19,420 bases of DNA, taken from the NCBI GenBank assembly GCA_002435785.1, contig DIUC01000003.1, forward strand, positions 7,113 to 26,532, written 5' to 3'. Origin of the DNA: Saprospiraceae bacterium UBA6168. Its GTDB lineage: Bacteria > Bacteroidota > Bacteroidia > Chitinophagales > Saprospiraceae. The position numbers were made by a program, and so were the translations under genes. Shown in pieces: positions 6,910 to 13,493 of the stretch. Position 1 is the stretch's first letter, and each line of letters begins with the position of its first letter. The notes under the pieces were generated by a model. The model was not told the DNA's origin. It worked only from the letters and a program-made list of their open reading frames with translations, and did not search any database.

Positions 6910-7917
6910 ATGCTTAAAATAGACATGCACACCCACCTCATGCCCGCCCACCTCCCCCGCTGGGCGGACAAGTTCGGCTACGACGGCTTCATCCACTTGG
7001 AGCACAAAGTGCCGGGCCATGCCGACATGATGAAGGGAACGACCTTCTTCCGGCGGGTAGAACAAAACTGCTGGGACGCCGACCAGCGCATTGCCGAGTA
7101 CGCCACGCACGGAACACAGGTGCAGGTGGTCTGTACCATCCCAGTGTTGTTCAGCTACTGGGCCAAGCCTGCCGACACGCTCGATATTTCCCGCTTCCTC
7201 AACGACCATATCGCCGAACTGGTGGCCGAAAAGCCCCGCCAATACGTCGGCCTTGGCACCCTCCCCATGCAGGATACAGAACTGAGTATCAAGGAGTTGG
7301 AGCGCTGCAAGGACATCGGCCTGGTCGGTGTGCAGGTCGGCTCGAACATCAACGACCTAAACCTTGGCGAGCCTCAGTTCCTGCCCATTTTCGAGGCTTG
7401 CGAGGCACTGGGTATGGCGCTGTTCGTGCACCCCTGGAACATGATGGGCGAAAAACACATGCAACGCTACTGGCTCCCCTGGCTGGTGGGAATGCCCGCC
7501 GAGACGAGCAGGGCCATCTGTTCCATGATTTTCAGTGGCATTTTTGAAAAACTGCCGGGGCTGCGCTGCTGCTTCGCCCATGCGGGCGGCTCGTTCCTGC
7601 CCACCATCGGCCGCATTGAGCACGGCTTCAACTGCCGCCCCGACCTCGTGGCATTGGACAACCCTGTGAACCCACGCCATTATCTCGGCAAGTTCTGGGT
7701 GGACGGCATCACGCACGACCTTCCCATGCTGAAATACGTGCTGGACATGGTCGGTGAGGACAAAGTGACCCTCGGCTCCGACTACCCGTTCCCGCTCGGC
7801 GACCTCGAAATCGGCAAGTTCATCGAGGACTCCGATTTGCCAACAGCGGTAGTAGAAAAGATTTTTTGGAAAAATACGGTGGATTGGCTGCAGTTGGAGG
7901 TGTCCAATTTTTTGTGA
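6910..7917 (+). CDS. 2-amino-3-carboxymuconate-6-semialdehyde decarboxylase (ACMSD)
   Basis: A 335-residue amidohydrolase-superfamily decarboxylase, the length of the characterised enzymes. It removes CO2 from 2-amino-3-carboxymuconate semialdehyde, diverting the kynurenine/3-hydroxyanthranilate pathway away from quinolinate and NAD towards 2-aminomuconate; it acts in the cytosol. The start at 6910 is chosen because MLKIDMHTH matches the family's N-terminus. All expected metal and catalytic residues are visible: H7 and H9 (DMHTH), H174 (FVHPW), H224 (FAHAGG) and D291 (GSDYPFP). Long stretches are almost family-consensus, for example ENCWD-type NCWDADQRI, PVLFSYWAKP, GLGTLPMQ, YWLPWLVGMPAETSRAICSMI. 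No other kynurenine or aminomuconate gene lies within the window, so the pathway genes must be elsewhere. The gene ends in front of the palindrome array at 7931-8055, which probably terminates it. Confidence 0.93.
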   Translation: MLKIDMHTHLMPAHLPRWADKFGYDGFIHLEHKVPGHADMMKGTTFFRRVEQNCWDADQRIAEYATHGTQVQVVCTIPVLFSYWAKPADTLDISRFLNDHIAELVAEKPRQYVGLGTLPMQDTELSIKELERCKDIGLVGVQVGSNINDLNLGEPQFLPIFEACEALGMALFVHPWNMMGEKHMQRYWLPWLVGMPAETSRAICSMIFSGIFEKLPGLRCCFAHAGGSFLPTIGRIEHGFNCRPDLVALDNPVNPRHYLGKFWVDGITHDLPMLKYVLDMVGEDKVTLGSDYPFPLGDLEIGKFIEDSDLPTAVVEKIFWKNTVDWLQLEVSNFL

Positions 7918-7930
7918 AACAAGCAAATGC

Positions 7931-8055
7931 CCCCCGGTAGCATGGCCTTTAGGCCGTCCCGTCCAAGCCCTTTAGGGCGCTTGCGGCGTAAACGCCGATA
8001 TAAGGACGGCGTAAACGCCTTTGACAGGACGGCCTAAAGGCCATGCTACCGGGGG
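7931..8055. repeat. Array of five short palindromes closed by perfect 29-bp inverted repeats
   Basis: The outer arms 7931-7959 and 8027-8055 are perfect reverse complements over 29 bp. Inside and at the arms lie five 12-bp palindromes of the form GGC-N-TTTA/TAAA-N-GCC: 7944-7955 (GGCCTTTAGGCC), 7967-7978 (GCCCTTTAGGGC), 7985-7996 and 8008-8019 (both GGCGTAAACGCC) and 8031-8042 (GGCCTAAAGGCC). Their starts are 23, 18, 23 and 23 bases apart, with GGAC preceding the last two. The first two carry TTTA in the centre, the last three TAAA. The whole sits between two convergent genes and could fold into a large cruciform; it may serve as a bidirectional terminator. It looks like a dispersed REP/BIME-type element rather than part of either gene. 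Confidence 0.85.
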
Positions 8056-8070
8056 AACCTGCGCACTATT

Positions 8071-8439
8071 TCACTTGATTAGCCACAAGGCCAACAGGGC
8101 GAGTAAAGCTGGCACCGCCTGCACAAAGAATATCCTCCGGCTTGCTGTAAATGCCCCATAAACGCCCGCCACGATGACGCAGCTGAGGAAAAACAGGGCA
8201 ACGTTTTTCGCACAATCCACTTCGCCGATGAGCAGCGACCAGATGAGGCCAGCAGCGAGGAAGCCGTTGTAAAGCCCTTGGTTGGCAGCGAGGGTTTTGG
8301 TGGGGCCGAACAGTTCAGGCTTGAGCGAGCCTTTGAACACTTTCTTGCCACGGGTTTCCCAAGCGAACATTTCCAACCACAATATATATAGGTGTTCGAG
8401 GGCAACGACTGCAATGAGGATTTGGGTGAGTAGGTGCAT
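8071..8439 (-). CDS. DUF1304 family small membrane protein
   Basis: A 122-residue integral inner-membrane protein with four predicted hydrophobic helices (about 1-20, 52-72, 77-97 and 103-121). The family signature of DUF1304 is recognisable: an N-terminal HLYILWLEMFAWETRGKKVF, then NQGLYNGFLAAGLIW, and a GVYGAFTASRR loop before the last helix. No biochemical function is established for the family. The gene is separated from its upstream neighbour on the same strand by a strong terminator (8494-8545), so it needs its own promoter in 8440-8493; only a poor -7-like GACTTTTG (minus strand, 8460-8467) is visible there. Its 3' end faces ACMSD across the palindrome array. Confidence 0.85.
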   Translation of the reverse strand: MHLLTQILIAVVALEHLYILWLEMFAWETRGKKVFKGSLKPELFGPTKTLAANQGLYNGFLAAGLIWSLLIGEVDCAKNVALFFLSCVIVAGVYGAFTASRRIFFVQAVPALLALLALWLIK

Positions 8440-8493
8440 TAGTATGAATTTTATGAATGCAAAAGTCGAAATTATTCAACTGGCAGTAGTTGC

Positions 8494-8545
8494 AAAAAAG
8501 GGCAACAACACATGAGTTCCTATTTCATGGATGTTGCCCTTTTTG
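8494..8545 (-). terminator. Terminator of the GMC/subunit-3 operon
   Basis: Perfect 12-bp arms AAAAAGGGCAAC (8495-8506) and GTTGCCCTTTTT (8533-8544), with further partial pairing inside the loop (CATGA opposite TTCATG). On the minus strand the stem is followed by a T-run, and on the plus strand likewise. It lies about 50 bases past the stop of the subunit-3 gene. Confidence 0.8.
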
Positions 8546-8595
8546 TACAAAATAGCTGGCAGATTTGCTGAGAAAACCCGCAGGCTTTTTCAAAA

Positions 8596-9168
8596 TTAAG
8601 TAGCCCAAGCAGCCCCCACTTCGCTGTATGGGATACAGCCCTTGTAAGCCCCCGGCGAGGCGTCGTACTTGAGGAATTCCGTGGCACCGACCTCAGAAGT
8701 ACAGAAGCCCAACACGGTCAGTTCTTTCAAGTTTTTAAAGAAATGTGGCGGGTCGTCCTTGCTGCGGCCGGGGTCGTAGGCTTCCTTGTCGAACTTGTTC
8801 AGCACTTCGTCCTGCTGCTCTGGTGTGAGCGCTGCGAAGGACTTGCCGTGCGCCGACTTTGCCTCGGCCTCCACTTTTTTCAGCCCGTCCCGGAATGCAG
8901 CCCTATCCTTGTCATCGTAATAATCAGCCAGCATCTGGTCAATGAAGGTATGCACCCCGGCGTCCTTGGCGCCTGGCGTATCCGTCTTCGGGATGATACG
9001 CTCCACGATGGCTTCCAAGGTGCTGCCCTCTTCGGCGGTAAAGAACGTGGGTGACCAGTCAATTTTTGGGTCGGCCTTGCAGCCGCTCATTACCCCCGAA
9101 ATGGCACTGGCGGAAAGCACTCCACCGAGGAGGATGGAAGCTTGTTTTATGGCATCTCTTCTGTTCAT
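8596..9168 (-). CDS. Gluconate 2-dehydrogenase subunit 3-like protein (Tat-exported)
   Basis: A 190-residue small subunit that partners GMC-type dehydrogenases. The N-terminus MNRRDAIKQASILLGG carries a twin-arginine (RR at 3-4) followed by a hydrophobic stretch and GVMSGC (Cys30), so it is probably a Tat-exported protein and possibly a lipoprotein. The mature part has the family's opening LEAIVERIIPKTDTPGAKDAGVHTFIDQML and the downstream LTPEQQDEVLNKFDKEA segment. In characterised gluconate, fructose and FAD-glucose dehydrogenases this subunit escorts the signal-less catalytic subunit through the Tat system and stabilises it. It lies directly downstream of the GMC gene, after a 92-base repeat-rich spacer, and is presumably co-transcribed with it. 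No cytochrome c subunit gene follows. Confidence 0.88.
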   Translation of the reverse strand: MNRRDAIKQASILLGGVLSASAISGVMSGCKADPKIDWSPTFFTAEEGSTLEAIVERIIPKTDTPGAKDAGVHTFIDQMLADYYDDKDRAAFRDGLKKVEAEAKSAHGKSFAALTPEQQDEVLNKFDKEAYDPGRSKDDPPHFFKNLKELTVLGFCTSEVGATEFLKYDASPGAYKGCIPYSEVGAAWAT

Positions 9169-9180
9169 TTTTTAAGTTTA

Positions 9181-9258
9181 TAAAGGTTGATGAGGGCTTA
9201 TAAGCGTTGATGGGTTGGAAATAAACCCTCATAAACCTTTATAAACCCTCATAAACGC
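9181..9258. repeat. 10-bp-periodic repeat tract with inverted symmetry
   Basis: From 9221 four consecutive 10-mers read ATAAACCCTC, ATAAACCTTT, ATAAACCCTC, ATAAACGCAG. The left part (9181-9216) contains near-inverted copies of the same unit: GGTTGATGAGGGCTTATAA at 9185-9203 differs only slightly from the complement of the right-hand units. The tract fills almost the whole gap between the GMC gene and the subunit-3 gene, so its transcript can fold into alternative long stems. It might tune mRNA stability or relative expression of the two subunits. Confidence 0.7.
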
Positions 9259-9260
9259 AG

Positions 9261-10988
9261 TTAAATATTTCCTTTTTTCAACTCCTTCACGGCATAGTCA
9301 CAAGCCCTTGCCGTCAGCGCCATATAAGTCAGCGACGGGTTCACGCAGGAGGCCGAGGTCATGCAGGCACCGTCGGTCATAAAGACGTTTGGCACTTCGT
9401 GAACTTGGTTCCATTTGTTCAGCACGGACGTTTTTGTATCCCTGCCCATGCGAGCGGTGCCCATTTCGTGGATGCCGAGGCCAGGCGCATAGTTGCGGTC
9501 GTAGGCTTTCACATCTTTAATCCCTGCGGCTTCAAGCATTTCGACGGCACTGGCGGCCATGTCCTTGCGCATGGCAAGTTCGTTTTCCCGTATCTGCACG
9601 TCCATCGTGAGGGTGGGCATACCGTACATGTCCAGCACATCCTTGTTGAGGGTGATGCGGTTGTCGGGGTGCGGCAGCATTTCGCCGAATCCGTTAATGC
9701 CCATTTGCCACTGCCCTGGTTCCTGCATTTCCGCTTTCATGTCCTTGCCGAATCCCATTTCTGCAATCAGCCTTTGCCAGCCCGTGCGACTGGCCCCACC
9801 TTGGTAGCCGTAGCCCCGCAGGAAGTCGGGGTGTTTGGTCTTTGCGTCAATATTGCGAAAGCGGGGAATGTAGATGCCGTTCGCCCGGCGACCGGAGTAG
9901 TATTTGTCGCCAAAATCGTCGGACTTGCCGTTGGCACCTACTTGGAAGTGGTGGTCCATTACGTTGCGGCCCAGTTGGTCGCTGGCGTTCCCCATCCCGT
10001 TAGGGAAGCGGTTACTAATGGAATTCATCAGAATCCAAGCGGAGTTGAATGCACTGGCGCACACGAACACGATTTTTGAGTAAAATTCCATCTCCTGCTT
10101 CGACTCCGCATCGAGGATTTTCACGCCCGTGGCCTTCCCCGTTTTCTCGTCATATATTATGGAGTGCACGATGGAGTTGGGGCGAAGGGTCATGTTTCCG
10201 GTAAGCTCTGCGGCCTTCAGTCCACCAGCATTGCTGCTGTAATAGCCCCCGAAAGGGCAGCCCCTCATGCAGAGGTTGCGGTACTGGCAATTGCCACGGC
10301 CCAGTTTTTTTTGTGCCTCGGTCTGTTGCGTGATATGCGCCGTGCGGCCCATCGTGACCTTTCGGCCAGCGAACTTCGCCTCTATCTTGCCTTTTGCGTC
10401 AATTTCCACGCAGTTCATTTCCATCGGCGGTTGATAGACGCCATCAGGAAGTTGGTGCAGGCCGTCCTTCGAGCCGCTCACGCCAATCCACTCCTCCACA
10501 TAACTGTACCAGGGGGCAATGTCCTCGTAACGGATGGGCCAATCCACGCCAATACCTTCTTTGGCGTTGGCCTCAAAGTCAATGGCGCTATGGCGGTAGC
10601 TCTGTCGCCCCCAGGTAATGGAGCGCCCGCCGACGTGGTAGCCCCGCATCCAGTCGAAGCGCTTTACCTCGGTATAGGGGTGCTCGTCGTCCTTGACGAA
10701 CCAGTGCTTCCAGCCCTGCTGCACGGTGTAGCCGGTTCGGTTCTGCTTTTGGTAGTGCTTGTCAATCTCGTCCTGAGGCACCTTGTTGCGGTGCGGGAGG
10801 TCCCAGGGTGCGGCGTTCATGGTCGGGTAGTCCTCGATGTGCTTTATCATGCGGCCCCGCTCCAGCACCAGGGTTTTCAGGCCCTTTTCCGAAAGCTCTT
10901 TGGCTGCCATGCCTCCACTGATACCACTGCCAATCACAATGGCATCGTAGGAGTTGTCCTGCAGCCATTTTCCATTGATGTTGCTCAT
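9261..10988 (-). CDS. GMC-family oxidoreductase, gluconate/glucose-dehydrogenase-like catalytic subunit
   Basis: A 575-residue FAD-dependent dehydrogenase. I start it at the ATG at 10986-10988, since the Rossmann motif follows at the usual distance; the 33 extra upstream codons in the same frame look non-coding. Seen: dinucleotide-binding GSGISGG (20-26) ending in LVLERG, the GGRSITWGRQSYR stretch (120-132), and the GMC C-terminal domain with HEMGTARMG (H507) and VNPSLTYMALTARA (N550), the usual His/Asn active pair. C234, C240 and C244 form C-x5-C-x3-C (NCQYRNLCMRGCPFGG); from memory the same spacing ligates the 3Fe-4S cluster of FAD-glucose dehydrogenase, so an iron-sulfur relay is likely. 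It has no signal peptide, consistent with Tat 'hitch-hiker' export with the subunit-3 protein encoded next. The substrate is probably a sugar, sugar acid or polyol; it is not determined. Confidence 0.9.
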   Translation of the reverse strand: MSNINGKWLQDNSYDAIVIGSGISGGMAAKELSEKGLKTLVLERGRMIKHIEDYPTMNAAPWDLPHRNKVPQDEIDKHYQKQNRTGYTVQQGWKHWFVKDDEHPYTEVKRFDWMRGYHVGGRSITWGRQSYRHSAIDFEANAKEGIGVDWPIRYEDIAPWYSYVEEWIGVSGSKDGLHQLPDGVYQPPMEMNCVEIDAKGKIEAKFAGRKVTMGRTAHITQQTEAQKKLGRGNCQYRNLCMRGCPFGGYYSSNAGGLKAAELTGNMTLRPNSIVHSIIYDEKTGKATGVKILDAESKQEMEFYSKIVFVCASAFNSAWILMNSISNRFPNGMGNASDQLGRNVMDHHFQVGANGKSDDFGDKYYSGRRANGIYIPRFRNIDAKTKHPDFLRGYGYQGGASRTGWQRLIAEMGFGKDMKAEMQEPGQWQMGINGFGEMLPHPDNRITLNKDVLDMYGMPTLTMDVQIRENELAMRKDMAASAVEMLEAAGIKDVKAYDRNYAPGLGIHEMGTARMGRDTKTSVLNKWNQVHEVPNVFMTDGACMTSASCVNPSLTYMALTARACDYAVKELKKGNI

Positions 10989-11472
10989 GCTTCGTACGTT
11001 TAGTTTTATTAATGAATGTGAGAATGAACGAAAATGAAAGAATATGGGCCTCAGCAAAAATTGCCGGAAAGGCTGGACGAATTTCACTCGTACCCTTATT
11101 CATTCATTCGTTGTCAAGTTTCCAGTTCCAGATGGCAAGGGCTATTTTTTCGTATTTCAGGGGTATGGAAAAATTTTCGGCGGGAAAGATAGGCAGTGGG
11201 CTGTATTTCACGAAAAAAAAATTGGAGGAAACAATGGGCGTATGGCTGTTTGACAAAACCATCTTTGCCACTAATCCGCTTTCAGCGACACAAATACGCA
11301 GTTGGGCGACATTTTTGCTTTACTGAACATTACGGAAAGAATAATCTCTACGTCGGCTATTGTGCCAAATATATTTTTTCCCGTTCTTGCAGAGCCTTAT
11401 CGCAATTTTCAAACGTTAAGAAATCGGAATTCAATGTCATCACATCACCCTCCTTACTAACAGGGTCAAACC
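10989..11472. other. 484-bp divergent intergenic region, no recognised gene
   Basis: This AT-rich stretch separates the divergent GMC and GH25 genes. Small open frames exist, but their translations show no recognisable domain. The leader of the GMC gene contains several AATGAA copies (11011, 11023, 11033) and an ATTCATTCATTCG run (11099-11111) that is partly complementary to them. I find no TAnnTTTG box at a convincing position for either gene and no RNA gene I recognise. Confidence 0.5.
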
Positions 11473-12255
11473 ATGAAACGTCAGTTAATCCTAATCGGGG
11501 CTTTGGCCGTTTTGGCTGCCTGCAACGAGCAAACCGTTCGGAAGGATGGTTTCGGTGTGCACGGGATTGACGTTTCCCACTACCAAAAGCAAGTGGACTG
11601 GCAACTGGTGGCTGCTCAGGACGTGCAATTCGCTTTCGTAAAGGCCAGCGAGGGGCAGTTCATGCAGGACACTATTTTTTGCAAAAACTGGGACGCCATG
11701 CGGGCGGCGGGACTCCTGCGGGGAGCTTACCATTTCTTCCGTCCGGGCATATCGGCGGAGTTGCAGGCCCGCAACTTCCTGTCCATCGTTGACCTGCAGC
11801 ACGGCGACCTTCCCCCTGTGCTCGATGTGGAAGTCACCGATGGCTACTCCACCGAGCACTTGGCACAAGGGGTAAAAAGCTGGCTGGCCATCGTGGAAGA
11901 TGCCTATAAGGTCAAGCCCATCGTATATTCCAACCAAAAATTTTACAACCAACACTTAGCCCAGCGGGTGGATGGTTATCCGGTGTGGATAGCCCGCTAC
12001 TCCGAATGGCGCACCCCGCTAATGGCCGACGGTCGTACTTGGCATTTCTGGCAGTACGGCAACCGTGGCAACCTCATTGGCATAAAAGGCAACGTTGATT
12101 TCAACGTGTTCAACGGTAGTCTCGCCGACCTACAAAACCTCACTATCTGCCGACCTGGCCCGCTCCTCGACCGAATGCCGGAGCCTGTGCCGCCGCCTAC
12201 ACCTCCTCCAGCACCTTCTGCAAAGCCGGGCGAGCCAATCGCTGCAAATCCATAG
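11473..12255 (+). CDS. GH25 lysozyme-like lipoprotein (N-acetylmuramidase)
   Basis: A 260-residue predicted lipoprotein of glycoside hydrolase family 25, which cleaves the MurNAc-GlcNAc bond of peptidoglycan. MKRQLILIGALAVLAAC gives a signal with lipobox Cys17. The domain spans about 28-220: GIDVSHYQ with the conserved Asp33, FVKASEG (54-60), the catalytic DxE pair D118 and E120 (PVLDVEV), FWQYG (192-196) and the closing VDFNVFNG with D209. The last 35 residues are Pro-rich (PPPTPPPAP), a possible wall- or periplasm-spanning tail that catalytic cores do not need. The enzyme probably acts in the periplasm or at the outer membrane on its own or foreign murein. No immunity protein or secretion gene is adjacent. 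The downstream glycosyltransferase begins 81 bases later. Confidence 0.9.
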   Translation: MKRQLILIGALAVLAACNEQTVRKDGFGVHGIDVSHYQKQVDWQLVAAQDVQFAFVKASEGQFMQDTIFCKNWDAMRAAGLLRGAYHFFRPGISAELQARNFLSIVDLQHGDLPPVLDVEVTDGYSTEHLAQGVKSWLAIVEDAYKVKPIVYSNQKFYNQHLAQRVDGYPVWIARYSEWRTPLMADGRTWHFWQYGNRGNLIGIKGNVDFNVFNGSLADLQNLTICRPGPLLDRMPEPVPPPTPPPAPSAKPGEPIAANP

Positions 12256-12264
12256 TTCAACCTA

Positions 12265-12286
12265 TCTATCGTTGCCCAACGATAGA
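12265..12286. repeat. Perfect 22-base hairpin between GH25 and GT9 genes
   Basis: TCTATCGTTG (12265-12274) and CAACGATAGA (12277-12286) are perfect inverted repeats around a 2-base centre. It starts 9 bases after the GH25 stop codon. There is no T-tract, so it is either a weak terminator, an mRNA 3'-end stabiliser or an operator for the downstream gene. Confidence 0.55.
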
Positions 12287-12312
12287 GCATGCCTCCCTTT
12301 CGGGGCTTGCAT

Positions 12313-12320
12313 TACATTTG
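12313..12320 (+). promoter_or_regulatory. Possible -7 box (TACATTTG) of the GT9 gene
   Basis: TACATTTG matches the Bacteroidota -7 consensus TAnnTTTG exactly. It lies 16 bases upstream of the TTG codon at 12337, so a transcript starting from it would exclude the upstream ATG at 12289. No clear -33 element is seen. Confidence 0.35.
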
Positions 12321-12336
12321 TGGGCAAATTCCTTTT

Positions 12337-13326
12337 TTGAAAAAAATCCTTGTCATCCGCTTTTCTTCCATTGGCGACATCGTGCTGACGACGCCCGTGG
12401 TCAGGTGCCTGAAAAAGCAGCTCGACGCTGAAATCCACTACCTGACCAAACAGCAGTACCTGCCATTGTTAGCAGCCAATCCGCATATTGACCACATTTT
12501 CACCATCAAAAAAAACGTGTCGGAAGTGCTTCCCGAACTGCGGCTTGAGCAGTACGACTGCGTAATTGACCTGCACAAAAACCTTCGCACGATGCTGGTA
12601 CGGGTTGGGCTTTTTTTCAAGCCAAAATGGTTGGCTTTCAACAAGTTGAACATCGAAAAATGGTTGCTGACCGCCCTAAAAATCAACCGGCTGCCAAATA
12701 TTCATATCGTTGACCGCTACGTGGCTACCGCCGCATCGCTCGGCGTAAAAAAGGACGGCCAAGGACTGGATTTTTTTCAGTTCGACAGTTCAAACTGCCA
12801 ACTGCCAACTGTCGAACTGCCAACTCAATACGTTGCCTTCGCCATTGGCGCACAGTTCCAGACCAAGCGGCTCCCGACCAAAAAAATCTTCGAAATCTGC
12901 AAGGGCATTGCGCAGCCAATCGTGCTGTTGGGCGGTGCGGCGGAAGCTGCGGAAGGGGCAGAAATTGCCGTGCAAGCAGGCAGGCATGTCGTGAACCTTT
13001 GCGGCAAACTGACGCTGAACGAATCGGCGGAGGTGCTTCGGCAAGCCGATTTGGTCATTACCCACGACACGGGTATGATGCACATTGCGGCAGCTTTTCA
13101 GAAAAGGATATTGTCTATTTGGGGCAATACCGTACCTGCGTTGGGCATGAGCCCATACTATGGCTCGGCCAACCCGGACCTGAACACAAGTTTTGAGGTG
13201 GATGGTTTATCGTGCCGCCCTTGCTCAAAAATCGGCTTCGGGAGCTGCCCAAAGGGGCATTTCAAGTGCATGAACGACCAAGATTTGAAAAAAATAGCGG
13301 CCACCGTGCCCGGGCTACGGGGCTGA
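12337..13326 (+). CDS. Glycosyltransferase family 9 (heptosyltransferase-like)
   Basis: A 329-residue cytoplasmic glycosyltransferase of the ADP-heptose:LPS heptosyltransferase family, expected to add a sugar to lipopolysaccharide core or a related glycan. I prefer the TTG start at 12337 because KKILVIRFSSIGDIVLTTPVVR is the typical family N-terminus; an in-frame ATG at 12289 would add 16 residues and lies upstream of a possible -7 box. The C-terminal nucleotide-sugar-binding half is clear: QPIVLLGGAAEAAEG, VVNLCGKLTLNESAEVLRQADLVITHDTGMMHIAAAF, then SIWGNT and GSCPKGHFKCM. Between the two halves, residues about 148-164 are encoded by a repeat (12778-12826), producing NCQLPTVELPT where relatives normally have a variable loop. 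It could act alone or with LPS genes elsewhere; none are adjacent. Confidence 0.87.
   Translation: MKKILVIRFSSIGDIVLTTPVVRCLKKQLDAEIHYLTKQQYLPLLAANPHIDHIFTIKKNVSEVLPELRLEQYDCVIDLHKNLRTMLVRVGLFFKPKWLAFNKLNIEKWLLTALKINRLPNIHIVDRYVATAASLGVKKDGQGLDFFQFDSSNCQLPTVELPTQYVAFAIGAQFQTKRLPTKKIFEICKGIAQPIVLLGGAAEAAEGAEIAVQAGRHVVNLCGKLTLNESAEVLRQADLVITHDTGMMHIAAAFQKRILSIWGNTVPALGMSPYYGSANPDLNTSFEVDGLSCRPCSKIGFGSCPKGHFKCMNDQDLKKIAATVPGLRG
12778..12826. repeat. In-frame heptamer repeat and inverted repeat inside the GT9 gene
   Basis: CAGTTCGACAGTT (12778-12790) and AACTGTCGAACTG (12807-12819) are perfect 13-bp inverted repeats around a 16-base loop. Overlapping them, AACTGCC occurs at 12793-12799, 12800-12806 and 12815-12821. 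The reading frame stays open. The unit resembles intergenic AACTGCC-type repeats rather than normal coding sequence. Confidence 0.75.
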
Positions 13327-13415
13327 TTTTTACCACAATTCTGTCATTCGACGTGCAAAAAGGAAAAAAATTAGGCATAGACTACCCGGATCCACCGCTA
13401 TCTTGGGGCAGCTCC

Positions 13416-13423
13416 TACCTTCG
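13416..13423 (+). promoter_or_regulatory. Possible -7 box (TACCTTCG) of the porP-like/porE-like operon
   Basis: TACCTTCG differs from TAnnTTTG at one position. It lies in the 167-base gap after the GT9 stop and would give a leader of about 65 bases before the ATG at 13494. No clear -33 box is visible. Confidence 0.3.
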
Positions 13424-13493
13424 TTTGAAGAAGAAATTCTATCTTTCGGCCTTTTGCAACACGTCGCTCAAATCCGTAAAAATTTTTTTGAAA

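Noticed and set aside
7931..8055. CRISPR-like array (repeats about 23 bp apart)
   Set aside because: The units are 12-bp palindromes with short, partly shared spacers and overall inverted symmetry, and no cas gene is present; a palindromic repeat element fits better.
11012..11326. Small open frames in the 484-bp gap before the GH25 gene
   Set aside because: Several frames overlap here on one strand, the translations are low in recognisable features and no start has a convincing context.
11473..12255. GH25 lysozyme as an interbacterial effector
   Set aside because: It has a lipobox and no type IX C-terminal domain, immunity gene or type VI component nearby, so a housekeeping envelope role is simpler.
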